Shown: positions 41,052 to 49,499 of the stretch, piece after piece
Numbering within the stretch: the first letter of the stretch is position 1
How the letters are laid out: the number at the start of each line of letters is the position of its first letter
Source of the DNA: Cellulomonas humilata
GTDB lineage: Bacteria > Actinomycetota > Actinomycetes > Actinomycetales > Cellulomonadaceae
Length of the DNA: 64,000 nt
NCBI RefSeq assembly: GCF_030814415.1
Contig: NZ_JAUSVB010000006.1
Span: forward strand, 62,001 to 126,000
Direction of reading: 5' to 3'
Position numbers and translations under genes: made by a program
The notes under the pieces: model-generated
Told to the model about the DNA's origin: nothing
The model's input: the letters and a program-made list of their open reading frames with translations, nothing else
The model's database searches: none

Positions 41052-41636
41052 ATGAGCAAAGGTGACGCCACCCGTCAGGCGGTGATCGACCAGGCGGTCG
41101 AGATCGCCGGGCGCCTCGGCGTCGCCGGTCTGACCATCGGCACCCTGGCCAGCGCGAGCGGCCTGTCGAAGAGCGGTCTCTACGCGCACTTCCGCTCCAA
41201 GGAGGCGCTCCAGCTCGCGGTGCTGGGCAGCGCGCGCGAGCACTTCGTCGACCAGGTCTTCCGGCCGGCGCTCGCGGCCCCGCGCGGGGAGCCGCGCGTC
41301 CGCACCCTGTTCGAGCGGTGGCTGCTCACGTCGTCGTCGGGCTCGTCCGGCTGCCTGTTCGTCTCGGCGGCCACGGAGTTCGACGACCAGCCCGGACCGG
41401 TCCGGGACCTGGTGGTCAAGGACCACTGGGACCTGCTCGACTCCCTCGCGCAGGTGTACCGCTCCGGGGCCAAGGACGGGGCGTTCCGCGACGACCTGGC
41501 GCCCGAGCAGTTCGCGCACGACCTGCACGGCCTGATGCTCGCGCACTTCCACGCGTGCAGGCTGCTGCACGACCCGGCCGCCGAGGCCCACACCCGCTAC
41601 ACCTTCGAGCGGCTCCTGCAGTCGCTCCTGCGCTGA
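41052..41636 (+). CDS. TetR/AcrR-family transcriptional regulator
   Basis: A 194-aa repressor. HTH region: RQAVIDQAVEIAGRLGVAG; TIGTLASASGLSKSGLYAHFRSKEAL (abbreviated). The C-terminal domain (CLFVSAATEFDDQPGPVRDLV) resembles the TetR_C 'YxxG/FAxAxxEFD' group that controls hydrolases and oxidoreductases. The alpha/beta hydrolase 21 nt downstream is the obvious co-regulated gene. ATG 41052 has no Shine-Dalgarno and follows a -10-like hexamer. Confidence 0.88.
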   Translation: MSKGDATRQAVIDQAVEIAGRLGVAGLTIGTLASASGLSKSGLYAHFRSKEALQLAVLGSAREHFVDQVFRPALAAPRGEPRVRTLFERWLLTSSSGSSGCLFVSAATEFDDQPGPVRDLVVKDHWDLLDSLAQVYRSGAKDGAFRDDLAPEQFAHDLHGLMLAHFHACRLLHDPAAEAHTRYTFERLLQSLLR

Positions 41637-41657
41637 CCCCATCCGGAGGAACCTGTC

Positions 41658-42527
41658 ATGACCGCAGCATCGACCGAAAAAAGCACGACCGTTCGTACGC
41701 AACTGCCGCCGGTCCCGCCGCTGGTCCGCTCCGCTGTCGGCGCGCTGGACCGCGTCGCTCCGGAGCTGGTCGCCCGCGGGGCGCTCCGCCTGTGGTGCAC
41801 GCCCGCGCGGCCCAAGGATCGCGCGGCGATCCCCGGGGGTACCGCCTTCCGCACCGGCACGATCGCCGGGCAGATCTGGGGCGACGGGCCGACCGTCTAC
41901 CTGGTGCACGGCTGGGGCGGCCACCGCGGGCAGCTGCGCGCGCTCGTCGAGCCCCTCGTCGACGCCGGCCTGCGGGTCGTCGCGTACGACGCGCCCGCGC
42001 ACGGCGACTCCGGACCGGGCGCGCTCGGTGGTCGGCGGACGACGCTGCCGGAGATGTCGACCGCGCTCGACACCGTGATCGCCGCGCACGGCCCCGCCCG
42101 CGCCGTCGTCGGTCACTCGATGGGTGCTGCCGCGAGCGCGCTCGCCGTGCTCGACGGCACCCCGACGGAACGCCTCGTCATGGTCACCCCGCTCGCGGAC
42201 CCGACCACCTACATCGAGGGCTTCGCGCACACCCTCGGCTTCAGCGAGCGGACCCGGCACCGGTTCGAGATCCGCATGCAGGTCCTCGCGGACCGCCGCC
42301 TGGCGGACCTCGACATCCCGCTGCGCGCGGCCAACACGCGACGGATGCTGCCGGCCACGCTGGTGCTGAGCGACCGGGACGACAAGGAGGCCGACCACGC
42401 CGACGGCGCCCGCATCGCCCGCGCCTGGCCGGGGGCGGAGCTGGTGCTCAGCGACGGGCTGGGGCACCGGCGGATCCTGCGCGACGAGGAGACGATCAAG
42501 CGGGTCGTCGCGCACGTGACGGGCTAG
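41658..42527 (+). CDS. Alpha/beta hydrolase
   Basis: A 289-aa alpha/beta-hydrolase-fold enzyme. The oxyanion region is VYLVHGWGGHRGQ, the nucleophile elbow VVGHSMGAAAS (Ser), the acid probably in VLSDRDDKE, and the catalytic His in DGLGHRRIL. The 'RLWCTPARPKDR' N-terminal region is common in actinobacterial esterases next to TetR genes. The substrate is unknown. ATG 41658 with GGAGGAA upstream; co-transcribed with the TetR regulator. The stop overlaps by 4 nt the end of the convergent gene. Confidence 0.87.
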   Translation: MTAASTEKSTTVRTQLPPVPPLVRSAVGALDRVAPELVARGALRLWCTPARPKDRAAIPGGTAFRTGTIAGQIWGDGPTVYLVHGWGGHRGQLRALVEPLVDAGLRVVAYDAPAHGDSGPGALGGRRTTLPEMSTALDTVIAAHGPARAVVGHSMGAAASALAVLDGTPTERLVMVTPLADPTTYIEGFAHTLGFSERTRHRFEIRMQVLADRRLADLDIPLRAANTRRMLPATLVLSDRDDKEADHADGARIARAWPGAELVLSDGLGHRRILRDEETIKRVVAHVTG

Positions 42528-43439
42528 AACTCGTCGATCGTGCTCTCGGCGACCCGGAGGAACGTGTCGACGTCGACGGGCTCGAGGCTGTCCAGGACGG
42601 CGGCCGCGTCGGCGTCGTCGAGCGTGTACGACTCCACGCGCCACTCGACCTCGCCGATCCGGACGAAGACGTACCCGCTGTAGTGCCGCGTGACCTCCCC
42701 GTGCACCCCCTGGCCAACCATCGTGCACGCCGGGTCGTCGCCGAAGGGGGTGCAGTCGGTCGGTTCCGTGGCGACCGTGACGGAGTAGTTGTCCTCGTCC
42801 GGCGTGTTCGCACCGCGCCGCCACTGCATGCCGAGCGGCAGGTCGGACCCGGGGTAGGGCACGTCCGTGTCGAGGTACACCCACCCACCCGCCGGGCAGT
42901 GGGCTGTCGAGCGAGCGGCCGTCGGTCAACGGGAGCGCATCCTCGAACCGCTCGAGCTCTGCCCGCCGGTCCTGGTCGCGACCCCACTGCGTGGCCCCGC
43001 CGTCGACGAACCCGAGCGCCACCGCCGCGACGGCGACGACCACGGCCCACCTCCAGCGTGCGTGGCCCGTCACCGCGAGGGGCAGCAGCACGGTCAGGCC
43101 GGCCAGGCACAGCTTGGTGCCCGGTCCGCCCCACGCGAGGGGGCCCGTCGTCATGACCAGCGCCGCGAGCGGGCCGACGACGGCGGCGAGTGCCGGCCGC
43201 CACCGCTGCCCGCGCGGCAGCGCCCGCCCGAAGGTGACCGCCGCCGTGACGACGAGTGCGACGACACCCAGCGCGATCGCGGCCCCAAGACCCACCATGA
43301 CGACCCCGAGCCCGGACCACCCCTCCGCTCGTTGTGCGAGCACGGAGGTGGGAACGGCGATCACGAGGAACACGGCGGTGGGCACGACGAGGGTGAGCAC
43401 GGACGCGCGCAGCACGTCCCGACGGGTCCCGACAGGCAT
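42524..43439 (-). pseudogene. Frameshifted membrane protein gene (slip at a CACC repeat)
   Basis: Two reading frames that belong together are joined out of frame. From ATG 43439 a frame encodes about 185 residues with four or five hydrophobic helices (TLVVPTAVFLVIAVPTSVLA; VGPLAALVMTTGPLAWGG), then RAELERFEDALPLTDGRSLDSPLPGGWV. At that point the sense continues in the next frame as YLDTDVPYPGSDLPLGMQW to the stop at 42524. The switch falls on (CACC)3C at 42878-42890 (plus strand). Removing one 4-nt unit would restore one ORF of about 303 aa with an N-terminal membrane domain and a C-terminal extracytoplasmic domain containing two Cys. It may be a sequencing error, a mutation or a phase-variable tract. 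Function unknown. Confidence 0.7.
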
Positions 43440-43485
43440 CGGCGGACGATAGCAGCGCCGCGTCACCCGGCGGGCGCAGTGCCGC

Positions 43486-43665
43486 CTAGCTGTCGCAGGA
43501 GCAGACGAGGTTGCGTTCCAGCACCTGGTCGCCCAGCTCCGGCTGCGCCCACGCCTCGGCGGCGGCGCGGTCCGCGAACGACCGCGGCGCGAGCCGACCG
43601 TTGGCCATCATCACGACGGCCTCGAGCTGCTCGCGCGGGTCGGTCCAGGTGGTCTCGTCGGTCAT
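43486..43665 (-). CDS. 59-aa protein ending in CSCDS, last gene of the arsenic operon
   Basis: A short ORF with ATG at 43665 and a good Shine-Dalgarno (GAAGGGAAG, about 5 nt upstream). It starts 21 nt after the APC permease stop. The sequence is hydrophilic with one helix (FADRAAAEAWAQPELGDQVL) and ends LVCSCDS. The C-x-C near the end could ligate As(III) or another thiophilic metal, but this is inference from context. I do not recognise a family. It is the terminal gene of the ArsR-PTP / ArsC / permease unit. Confidence 0.6.
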   Translation of the reverse strand: MTDETTWTDPREQLEAVVMMANGRLAPRSFADRAAAEAWAQPELGDQVLERNLVCSCDS

Positions 43666-43686
43666 CGGCTTCCCTTCTCACGCCTC

Positions 43687-44937
43687 TCAACCACGGCCGG
43701 CCGTCACTTGTTTCTCACCCCGGTTGCGGCGGACCGCCCACGTGAGCGCGCCGGCGAGCGCGACGGCCAGGCCGCCGAGGATGGAGGGGAGCGGCAGCGT
43801 CACCGCCAGGACCGCGCAGCCGACCAGCCCCAGCACCGCGACCCACCGCGGCGGCCGGCCCTCGTGGGGTGCGAGCCGCAGCGCGGACGCGTTCGTCAGG
43901 GCGTAGTAGGTGAGCACCCCGAACGACGAGAACCCGATGGCTCCGCGCACGTCGAGCGTCGCGACGAGCACGATCACGACGGCCGCGACTGCCAGCTCCG
44001 CCCGGTACGGCACCCCGTGCCGCGCGTCGACGGCAGCGAGGAACGGGGGCAGCTCCCGCTCCCGCGCCATCGCCAAGGTCGTGCGTGACACCCCGAGCAC
44101 GAGCGCGAGCAGGGCGCCGAGCGACGCGAACGCCGCGCCGACCTGCACGACCGGGCTCAGGGCTGCGAAGGACCCGGCCTCGACCACCGCACGCAACGGA
44201 GCGGCGGTCGCGGCGAGCCCGTCGGCGCCGACGGCGAGCAGGGCGCTCACGCCCACGACGAGATACACGACGAGGACCAGGCCGAGCGCCAGCGGGATCG
44301 CGCGCGGGAGGGTGCGGCGCGGGTCGACCACCTCCTCGCCCAGCGTCGCGATCCGGGCGTACCCCGCGAACGCGAAGAAGAGCAGGCCGGCGGACTGCAG
44401 CACGCCGCCGGGTTCGACTCCGGTCAGGTTCGCGGTCGATGCCGTGCCGCCCGCCAGCGCCGCGACGACGACCACGGCGAGCGTCGCGAGAGTGAGCACG
44501 ACGATCACAAGGCTGACCCGGGCCGACCGCTGGACGCCGCGGTAGCTCAGCGCGGTGACGGCGACGACCGCGAGGATCCCGACGAGCCGCGTGTGCCCGG
44601 GTGCCGCGTAGGAGGCGAACGTGAGCGCCATCGCGGCGCAGCTCGCGGTCTTGCCGACGACGAACGACCAGCCAGCCTGGAACCCCCAGAACGGTCCGAG
44701 CCGTCGGTGCGCGTAGACGTAGGTGCCGCCCGACTGCGGGTACAGCGCCGCGAGCCGCGCCGACGACGTCGCGTTGCAGAACGCCACCACGGCAGCGATC
44801 AGGAGCCCGACCAGCAGGCCGGCGCCCGCCGCCTCCGCCGCAGGCGAGAACACGGAGAACACCCCGGCGCCGAGCATGGCGCCGAGCCCGACGACGACCG
44901 CGTCCGTGACGCCGAGGCGACGGACCAGGGCGGTCAC
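43687..44937 (-). CDS. APC-superfamily amino-acid permease in the arsenic operon
   Basis: A 416-aa protein with about 12 hydrophobic helices. The N-terminal motif VVVGLGAMLGAGVFSVFSPAA is the APC signature (unwound helix 1, GxG substrate site), with YPQSGGTYVYAHRRLG and FFAFAGYARIATLGEEVVDP (helix 6 break) also typical. APC permeases usually carry amino acids or polyamines. Here GTG 44937 overlaps the arsC stop, so it is co-translated with arsenate reductase, where an Acr3 or ArsB pump would be expected. The substrate is therefore an open question. Confidence 0.85.
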   Translation of the reverse strand: MTALVRRLGVTDAVVVGLGAMLGAGVFSVFSPAAEAAGAGLLVGLLIAAVVAFCNATSSARLAALYPQSGGTYVYAHRRLGPFWGFQAGWSFVVGKTASCAAMALTFASYAAPGHTRLVGILAVVAVTALSYRGVQRSARVSLVIVVLTLATLAVVVVAALAGGTASTANLTGVEPGGVLQSAGLLFFAFAGYARIATLGEEVVDPRRTLPRAIPLALGLVLVVYLVVGVSALLAVGADGLAATAAPLRAVVEAGSFAALSPVVQVGAAFASLGALLALVLGVSRTTLAMARERELPPFLAAVDARHGVPYRAELAVAAVVIVLVATLDVRGAIGFSSFGVLTYYALTNASALRLAPHEGRPPRWVAVLGLVGCAVLAVTLPLPSILGGLAVALAGALTWAVRRNRGEKQVTAGRG

Positions 44938-45347
44938 AGACTCACGGGGGTCACGCCCAGCTCGTCGAGGAGGGTGACGATCCGGCCACGGATCTCGTCG
45001 CGGATCGGGCGCACCGAGTCGATGCCTTGGCCCGCCGGGTCCTCGAGCACCCAGTCCTCGTAGCGCTTGCCCGGGAAGTACGGGCAGGCGTCGCCACATC
45101 CCATGGTCACCACCACGTCGGAGGCCTGCACGGCCTCGGTGGTGAGCACCTTCGGCTGCTCGGCGCGGATGTCGACGCCGACCTCGGCCATGGCGTCGAC
45201 GGCGACCGGGTTGACCTGGTCGGCCGGCATCGAACCCGCCGACCGGACCTCGACGGCGCCGCCGGACAGCGCGGTGAGGAACCCCGCGGCCATCTGGGAG
45301 CGGCCGGCGTTGTGGACGCAGACGAACAGGACGCTGGGCTTGGTCAT
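44934..45347 (-). CDS. arsC: Arsenate reductase, low-molecular-weight phosphatase type
   Basis: A 137-aa enzyme of the LMW-PTP fold: P-loop VCVHNAGRSQMA (CX5RS), AGSMPADQVNPVAV, and VVTMGCGDACPYFPGKRYEDWVLEDP. The two Cys in the 'GCGDACP' segment are those used by thioredoxin-coupled ArsC, although in mycothiol-containing actinobacteria related enzymes act as arsenate-mycothiol transferases. It reduces arsenate to arsenite. ATG 45347 overlaps the stop of the upstream ArsR-PTP fusion (ATGA). Confidence 0.88.
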   Translation of the reverse strand: MTKPSVLFVCVHNAGRSQMAAGFLTALSGGAVEVRSAGSMPADQVNPVAVDAMAEVGVDIRAEQPKVLTTEAVQASDVVVTMGCGDACPYFPGKRYEDWVLEDPAGQGIDSVRPIRDEIRGRIVTLLDELGVTPVSL

Positions 45348-46252
45348 GACACTCCAATGGTGGGCAGCAGGTTCCGGACACGGGTGTCGATGTCGGCGCG
45401 GATCGCCGCGACGCCCTCCGGGGACGCGAGCGCGGGGTCGCCGACCGCCCAGTCCTCGTAGCGGGTGCCGGGGTAGACCGGGCAGACGTCGCCGCAGCCC
45501 ATCGTCACGACGACGTCAGCGGCGCGGACGGCGTCGTCGGTGAGCGGCTTGGGGAACCCGTCCGCGTCGAGCGCGTCGAGCTCCGGCCGGACGTGGGTGT
45601 GAATCGTGGGGGCCGGCGCCGACCCGGCCGACCGGGCCAGGACCGCGTCCCCCGCGTAACGCTGGAGCAGGGCGGCCGCGAGCTGCGAGCGGCCGGCGTT
45701 GGCGACGCAGACGAACAGGACCCGCGGGACGGCGGTCCCGCCCTCGATCCGGACCAGGTCGTCGAGGCGCTGGCGTGCGAACCGCTCGGTCAGGTTGACC
45801 AGCCGGGCGCCGAGGCCCGACGTGCGGGCGAGCGCCGTCGCGGAGTCGCGGACGACGTCCCGGACGCGGGCCGCGTCGATCGTCGGGTACCGCGGTGCGA
45901 GGTCGGCCGCGATGCGGTCGAGGTCGCCGTCGAGGTCGGGGATCGCCTCGGACGGGCGCGCGTCGACGGTGGCGAACGCCCCCAGCACTGCGCGGACCGC
46001 CTCCTGGTGCTCGGGCGCGAGCCGGTACCAGACCCACGTCCCGCGGCGCTCGGACGTGACGATCCCGGCGTCCCGGAGCACCTTGAGGTGGTGCGACACG
46101 GTCGGCTGCGACACGGCCGTCAGCTCGCTGATGTCGAGCACGCACGCCTCGCCGGAGGGGCTGGCGCTGATCAGCGACAGGGCACGCAGCCGCAGCGGGT
46201 CGGCGAGAGCGCGCAGGGCGCGGGCTACGTCCTCGGAGGCGGGTGCGCCCAT
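45344..46252 (-). CDS. ArsR regulator fused to an arsenate-reductase-like phosphatase
   Basis: A 302-aa two-domain protein. Residues 1-105 are an ArsR winged helix (ALRALADPLRLRALSLIS; GEACVLDISELTAVSQPTVSHHLKVLRDAGIV, abbreviated); the CVLD Cys lies where arsenite-sensing ArsR proteins bind As(III). A helical linker follows (about 110-170), then a second LMW-PTP/ArsC domain with P-loop VCVANAGRSQLA and VVTMGCGDVCPVYPG. Fusion of sensor and reductase is known in actinobacteria. ATG 46252 chosen; GTG 46267 is in frame. Probably autorepressed from the site at 46273-46292. Confidence 0.87.
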   Translation of the reverse strand: MGAPASEDVARALRALADPLRLRALSLISASPSGEACVLDISELTAVSQPTVSHHLKVLRDAGIVTSERRGTWVWYRLAPEHQEAVRAVLGAFATVDARPSEAIPDLDGDLDRIAADLAPRYPTIDAARVRDVVRDSATALARTSGLGARLVNLTERFARQRLDDLVRIEGGTAVPRVLFVCVANAGRSQLAAALLQRYAGDAVLARSAGSAPAPTIHTHVRPELDALDADGFPKPLTDDAVRAADVVVTMGCGDVCPVYPGTRYEDWAVGDPALASPEGVAAIRADIDTRVRNLLPTIGVS

Positions 46253-46272
46253 GGCTGTCGTCGTCACGCCGC

Positions 46273-46292
46273 TATATTGAACATCTTCTATA
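46273..46292. promoter_or_regulatory. Candidate ArsR operator of the arsenic operon
   Basis: TATATTGAACATCTTCTATA (46273-46292) is AT-rich against a GC-rich background and carries an imperfect dyad (TAT..GAA-4 nt-TTC..ATA), as in ArsR/SmtB operators. It lies 20 nt upstream of the ArsR-PTP start and 6-7 nt from the end of the next gene, so the operon promoter must be here. Confidence 0.65.
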
Positions 46293-46298
46293 CAGACG

Positions 46299-47543
46299 TC
46301 AAGCGTCGGCCGGCGCATCCAGCTCGTCTGTGTGCGCCACGTGCCGCAGCTGGTGCCAGATGAGCACGACGAAGATCGCCGACCCGACGAATGCGAACCA
46401 GAACGGCGCCGTCACGCCGTAGCGCTGCGCGAGCAGCCCGCCGATCGCGGCACCGATCACCAGCCCGCCGAACACCCCCACCAGGTTCACGCTCCCGACC
46501 CGCCCCTGAAGCTGCGTCGGCACCGCCCGCTGCCGGATCGTCACGGACGTCGTCCCCCACACGAACGCGTGCGCGCCGAACACGAAGAACACGCACAGCG
46601 CGAACCACGCGGTCGTCGTCAGCGCGAGGGCCAGGTGCGTCAGGGTCTCGATGATCAGGCCGATCCGCATGAGGTTCGCCAGGCTGACGCGACGGGTGAT
46701 CCAGCCGTAGGACACGGTCCCGACCAGCCCACCGAGGGCCATCACCGTCGTGATGAACCCGAACCCGATCGCCCCCAGCCCCAGCTGCTCCCGCGCGTAC
46801 AGGACCAGCACCGACCAGGCGGCCCCGAACGTCACGTTGAAGATGAGGATGGTCAGCACCAGCGTCCGCACCGCCGCGTGGTGCCGCACCCAGCGGACGC
46901 CCTCGGCGATGTCGTGCCGGATGTGCGTCGTGTGCTCCCCGGTCCGGTGCGGCGGCAGCGCGATGCGCGAGATCAGCACCGCGCCCGCACCCACGAGCAC
47001 CGCCTCGGCGGCGAACGGCAACGCCTGCCCGACGGCGAACAGGAACGCCCCCAGCGGCGGGCCGACGAGCTGGTTGACCGTGACGAACCCGGCCATGATC
47101 CGGCTGTTCGCCAGCGCCAGGTCGTCGCGCTGCACGAGCATCGGCACCAGCGTGCTCGACGCGTTGTCGGCGAACGTCTCCGCGGTGCCCAGCAGGAACA
47201 TGGCCACCAGCACGAGCCAGATGGTGGCGACGTCGAGCACCACAGCGGTCGCGAGCAGCAGCAGGACCAGCGTGCGCAACGAGTCGACGACGATGATCAG
47301 CCGCCGCCGGTCCAGCCGGTCCGTCACCGCCCCGGCCCACAGCCCGAACAGCAGCGGCGGCAGCCACTGGAGCAGCGCCGCTAGCGCGACGAGGAACGCG
47401 TCGTCCGTCCGCGACGCCACCAGCAGCGGACCCGCAGCCAGCACGATCCCGTCGCCGAGGTTCGAGCTCCACGACGAGGCCAGCAGCCACCGGAACCCGG
47501 TGCCCAGCCGGGGCGGGACGACGGTGTCGACGATCCGGCTCAC
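46299..47543 (-). CDS. MFS transporter (MdfA/EntS-like exporter group)
   Basis: A 414-aa protein with 12 predicted helices and the MFS loop motif between helices 2 and 3 (GAVTDRLDRRRLIIVVDSLR). It belongs to the DHA3-type exporter group (FRWLLASSWSSNLGDGIVLAAGPLL; 'RVGSVNLVGVFGGLVIGAAIGG' late). Such proteins export drugs or siderophores; the substrate is not readable. GTG 47543. Its 3' end lies next to the ars operon operator but on the same strand upstream of it, so it is not clearly part of that operon. Confidence 0.82.
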   Translation of the reverse strand: MSRIVDTVVPPRLGTGFRWLLASSWSSNLGDGIVLAAGPLLVASRTDDAFLVALAALLQWLPPLLFGLWAGAVTDRLDRRRLIIVVDSLRTLVLLLLATAVVLDVATIWLVLVAMFLLGTAETFADNASSTLVPMLVQRDDLALANSRIMAGFVTVNQLVGPPLGAFLFAVGQALPFAAEAVLVGAGAVLISRIALPPHRTGEHTTHIRHDIAEGVRWVRHHAAVRTLVLTILIFNVTFGAAWSVLVLYAREQLGLGAIGFGFITTVMALGGLVGTVSYGWITRRVSLANLMRIGLIIETLTHLALALTTTAWFALCVFFVFGAHAFVWGTTSVTIRQRAVPTQLQGRVGSVNLVGVFGGLVIGAAIGGLLAQRYGVTAPFWFAFVGSAIFVVLIWHQLRHVAHTDELDAPADA

Positions 47544-47577
47544 GAGGACGGGACGGTACTGCGTCGGACGGTGCGGA

Positions 47578-47997
47578 TCACACTCGATTGTCTGCCGCGT
47601 CGCGGTACCAGGCGACGAACGCCTCGCCCGGCTGCCCGGTGCGTCGACGGAACGCGGAGCGCGGCAGGCTCGTCGGCCGCAGGTTCAGCCAGCTGGCCTT
47701 CGGCAGCCCGGGGATGCCCTGCGGCACCCGCACGTGGTCGCGGCGGCCGTTCTTGTCCTGCGACGTGAACCGCGCCACGTCGCACGTGCGCCCGCCGGCC
47801 GACAGCACCAGCACCGGCCGGTCCTTGCTCCCGGAGCCGTCCTCGAACGGCACCTCGGCGAACCACACCTCCCCGGTCTGCGGGCGCCCGGCGCGCGGCC
47901 GGCGCCTCCTGAGGAGCCGGAGCAGGAGGAGGAGCGCGGCAACCACGCCGACGGTGATCCCGGGGTGGTCGGCGGGCAGCTGGGCGAGCTCGGTCAC
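47578..47997 (-). CDS. Membrane-anchored PemK/MazF-like protein
   Basis: A 139-aa protein. One N-terminal helix (GITVGVVAALLLLLRLL) and a basic stop-transfer RRRRPR are followed by a PemK-like SH3-barrel domain: GEVWFAEVPFEDGSGSKDRPVLVL is the 'GdIw.v.f....g.e..KpRPvlVl' beginning of MazF/PemK toxins. The rest is less typical, and no antitoxin gene adjoins, so RNase activity is doubtful. GTG 47997 is exactly 6 nt after TACGCT (48009-48004, minus strand), consistent with a leaderless mRNA. Function unknown. Confidence 0.65.
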   Translation of the reverse strand: MTELAQLPADHPGITVGVVAALLLLLRLLRRRRPRAGRPQTGEVWFAEVPFEDGSGSKDRPVLVLSAGGRTCDVARFTSQDKNGRRDHVRVPQGIPGLPKASWLNLRPTSLPRSAFRRRTGQPGEAFVAWYRDAADNRV

Positions 47998-48014
47998 CCG
48001 CGGAGCGTAGATGC

Positions 48015-48791
48015 TCAGAGCGACGAGAAGCCGCCGTCCGACGCGATCGTCTGGCCGGTCACCCAGTCGGCCTCGTCGCTGAGCAGCCAGCCGATCAGCC
48101 GGGCCGTGTCCGCCGGCGTGCTCCACCGGCCGCCGGGGCTGTGGGCGCTCAGGGCAGCGCGCGTGGCGTCGTCGGCGTAGCCGGTGTCGTTCGGGCCGGG
48201 GTTCACGCAGTTGACCGTGATGCCGCGAGGCATCAGGTGCACCGCGAGGCTCGCGGTCAGCTCGTGCAGGGCAGCCTTCGACGCGATGTAGGGGAGCTCG
48301 TCGGGCATCGCGCCGCGGTACTGGCCGGACGTGAAGACGACGACGCGGCCACCCGGTGCGTCGTCGTACCGCGCCGCGAACGCCTGCACGAGCAGCAGGG
48401 TGGCGCGGGTGTTCACCGCGTAGGACAGGTCGATCTCCGCGGCGGTCAGCTGTTCCAGGTTCTGCCCGGAGCTGCGCGCGTGGTTGGCGACGACGGCGTC
48501 GAGCCGGCCGAACGCGACGTGCGCGGCGTCGACGAGCGCGTGCGGCGCTGCCGGGTCGGCGAGGTCCATCGACACGTGCTCGACGGTCCCGCCGGCCGCG
48601 CGCAGCTCCTCGACCAGGGCGTCGACCCCGCCCTCGTCGGCACCCCACTGCTGCTCGGCGTCGTGTGGCGACCAGGAGTGCAGCAGCAGCGTTGCGCCGT
48701 CGGCGACCAGGCGGCGGGCGACACCGGCGCCGATCGCGATCCGGCGGCTGGCGCCGGTGACCAGGACGACGCGTCCGTCGAGTGCGGGCAT
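48015..48791 (-). CDS. Short-chain dehydrogenase/reductase
   Basis: A 258-aa SDR. TGASRRIAIGAG is an expanded glycine motif resembling FabG/enoyl-reductase-like SDRs, with NHARSSG replacing NNAG, FTSGQYRG for the catalytic Ser and YIASKAA for YxxxK. The C-terminal WVTGQTIASDGGFSSL is the usual 'vtGq.i.vDGG'. Substrate unknown. ATG 48791 with GGAGGT upstream; 17 nt before the PemK-like GTG. Confidence 0.87.
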   Translation of the reverse strand: MPALDGRVVLVTGASRRIAIGAGVARRLVADGATLLLHSWSPHDAEQQWGADEGGVDALVEELRAAGGTVEHVSMDLADPAAPHALVDAAHVAFGRLDAVVANHARSSGQNLEQLTAAEIDLSYAVNTRATLLLVQAFAARYDDAPGGRVVVFTSGQYRGAMPDELPYIASKAALHELTASLAVHLMPRGITVNCVNPGPNDTGYADDATRAALSAHSPGGRWSTPADTARLIGWLLSDEADWVTGQTIASDGGFSSL

Positions 48792-48919
48792 GGGTGACCT
48801 CCAGTGGTTCGAGCGGCGTCACTCTCTCAGGAGGCGGGCGCGTCTGCCATGAGGAATTGTCGGAACGCGTCCGGCGACGCCCGCGTTGGACGGGAGAGCG
48901 AGCACGAGAGGTGAGACGC

Positions 48920-49483
48920 ATGGGATTCCTCGACCGGTTCCTGGGTCGTGACGAGCAGCCGACCGACCAGCGGACCCAGCCGTACGGCAGCCGGCCGCCG
49001 ACCTCCGACGAGGCCGCGATCGACCGTTACCGCTACCTGCTGCGCACCGCGCCGCCCGACGCGATCGAGCAGGCGCACGCCGAGGCGTTCGCGCAGCTGA
49101 CACCCGAGCAGCGCCGGGAGGTCCTCGACGGGCTCTCGCAGGACGTGCCCGAGGCAGAGCGGGCGCAGTCCGACGACCCGCGCGCCCTGGCGCGGATGGC
49201 GACGAGGGCGGAGATGCGCGCGCCCGGGACCCTCGAGAACCGCTTCGGCGGCGGTGGGGGCATCGGCATGGGCGGCATGATCGCCGGCAGCCTGCTGGCC
49301 AGCGTCGCCGGAGCGTTCGTCGGGACCGCGATCGCGGACAGCTTCTTCGACCTGTCCGACGGCGGCGGCGCGGACGCGTCGGCTGACGGCGGCGGGGACG
49401 TCGCGGCCGACTCCGGCGGAGACGCAGGCTTCGACGGAGGGTTCGGCGGCGACTTCGGGGGTGACTTCGGCGGCGACTTCTGA
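48920..49483 (+). CDS. Uncharacterised protein with Gly/Asp-rich C-terminal repeats
   Basis: A 187-aa protein. The N-terminal 90 residues are helical and hydrophilic (AIEQAHAEAFAQLTPEQRREVLDGL). A Gly-rich hinge leads to one hydrophobic helix (GGMIAGSLLASVAGAFVGTAIA, residues about 115-136), then an acidic low-complexity tail ending in repeated GGDFGGD units. Similar architecture occurs in actinobacterial proteins loosely annotated as cation-transport related; I see no support for that function. ATG 48920 follows AGAGGTGAG. Confidence 0.6.
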   Translation: MGFLDRFLGRDEQPTDQRTQPYGSRPPTSDEAAIDRYRYLLRTAPPDAIEQAHAEAFAQLTPEQRREVLDGLSQDVPEAERAQSDDPRALARMATRAEMRAPGTLENRFGGGGGIGMGGMIAGSLLASVAGAFVGTAIADSFFDLSDGGGADASADGGGDVAADSGGDAGFDGGFGGDFGGDFGGDF

Positions 49484-49499
49484 GCGAGCCGACCTGCGA

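Noticed and set aside
44934..45347. Protein tyrosine phosphatase (Wzb/PtpA) instead of arsenate reductase
   Set aside because: Fold and P-loop are shared, but the additional Cys pair in GCGDACP, the overlap with ArsR and the operon context favour arsenate reductase.
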